From Thysanoteuthis rhombus (taxonomy: Eukaryota > Mollusca > Cephalopoda > Oegopsida > Thysanoteuthidae): a stretch of DNA of 64,000 nt. Below the pieces are notes generated by a model, which worked only from the letters and a program-made list of their open reading frames with translations, had not been told where the DNA came from and did no database searches. The translations under genes and the position numbers were made by a program. The stretch spans positions 41,282,524 to 41,346,523 of the forward strand of contig OY735231.1 in the NCBI GenBank assembly GCA_963457665.1, given 5' to 3'. Positions 63,748-64,000 of this stretch are shown piece after piece; within the stretch, counting starts at the first letter, position 1; every line of letters begins with the position of its first letter.

Positions 63748-64000
63748 ACGTCTTTTGGTAGCAAGCTGTGTTGGGGATGATCAATATTTTTTTAGAGTGT
63801 GATCATTAAAATCTGGATTTTGAAAAAAAAAGCAAAAACATTACCAGGCACTAATTGAGGGATCGATTTAGCTATAACTTAGATTGTAAATTGCCCCTCT
63901 CCTCAAAAAACAACCATTCTGGATAGATCTTTTTTCGTAAACAATTTTAGTTGTGGGTTTTTAATTCATGACTACGTCTTGGTCGATATCTGATACTGTT
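63748..64000 (-). repeat. Dispersed repeat family A, copy 10 (runs off the window)
   Basis: Plus-strand reading: CTTTTGGTAGCAAGCTGTGT, TGGGGATGATCAA, AGTGTGATCATTAAAATCTG, GGATCGATTTAGCTATAACT, GATTGTAAATTGCCCCTCTC. Inverted relative to copy 9, with a spacer of about 55 bp. Confidence 0.78.

Overview
The window looks like a gene-poor, AT-rich, repeat-saturated piece of a metazoan nuclear genome, either a gene desert or the inside of a very long intron. I found no intact protein-coding gene, tRNA gene, rRNA gene, CRISPR array or prokaryotic operon. The recognisable protein signal all comes from decayed transposable elements. The organism is most likely a marine invertebrate and plausibly a mollusc, perhaps a cephalopod. 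That is an inference from four things: many RTE-like LINE 3' ends with (GAT)n tails, Penelope and Tc1-like relics, very long TA, CA and GA microsatellites, and the motif AAGGGARATAAYT, which I associate with molluscan repeats.

Layout: 0-11 kb holds a tRNA/5S-like SINE, two RTE 3' ends, a local duplication, another RTE copy on the minus strand, a second LINE type at 9 kb and several long microsatellites. 11-23 kb is dense in 5S- and tRNA-derived SINEs, minus-strand RTE copies, an inverted RTE copy with a twin-priming structure (17.9-18.7 kb), a further LINE type (20.1-20.6 kb), a small palindrome (21.45 kb) and two abutting LINE tails (22-22.9 kb). 23-33 kb is mostly unassigned, with one long foldback element (27.2-27.6 kb), a Tc1-like transposase end and a LINE endonuclease scrap. 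33-38 kb has another LINE RT end, a triplicated unit of about 0.6 kb with telomere-like CCCTAA spacers, and the GIY-YIG end of a Penelope-like element. 38-50 kb is largely unassigned, with repeat family A copies, a 72-bp minisatellite split by a foldback element, an RTE end and a nested palindrome with a target duplication. 50-64 kb carries further family A copies, a pair of 0.28-kb near-identical repeats, a minus-strand RT relic (56.3-56.9 kb), a second Tc1-like end and a frameshifted copy of a widespread uncharacterised invertebrate protein family (60.4-61.8 kb). It ends with two family A copies facing each other.

Nothing here works together as a pathway. The interest lies in the architecture of the non-autonomous elements: chimeric tRNA/5S SINEs, head-to-head palindromic elements with pol III-type B boxes, nested insertions with target duplications and hammerhead-core-like motifs. 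All family assignments come from reading translations and comparing copies by eye within the window; no database search was run.
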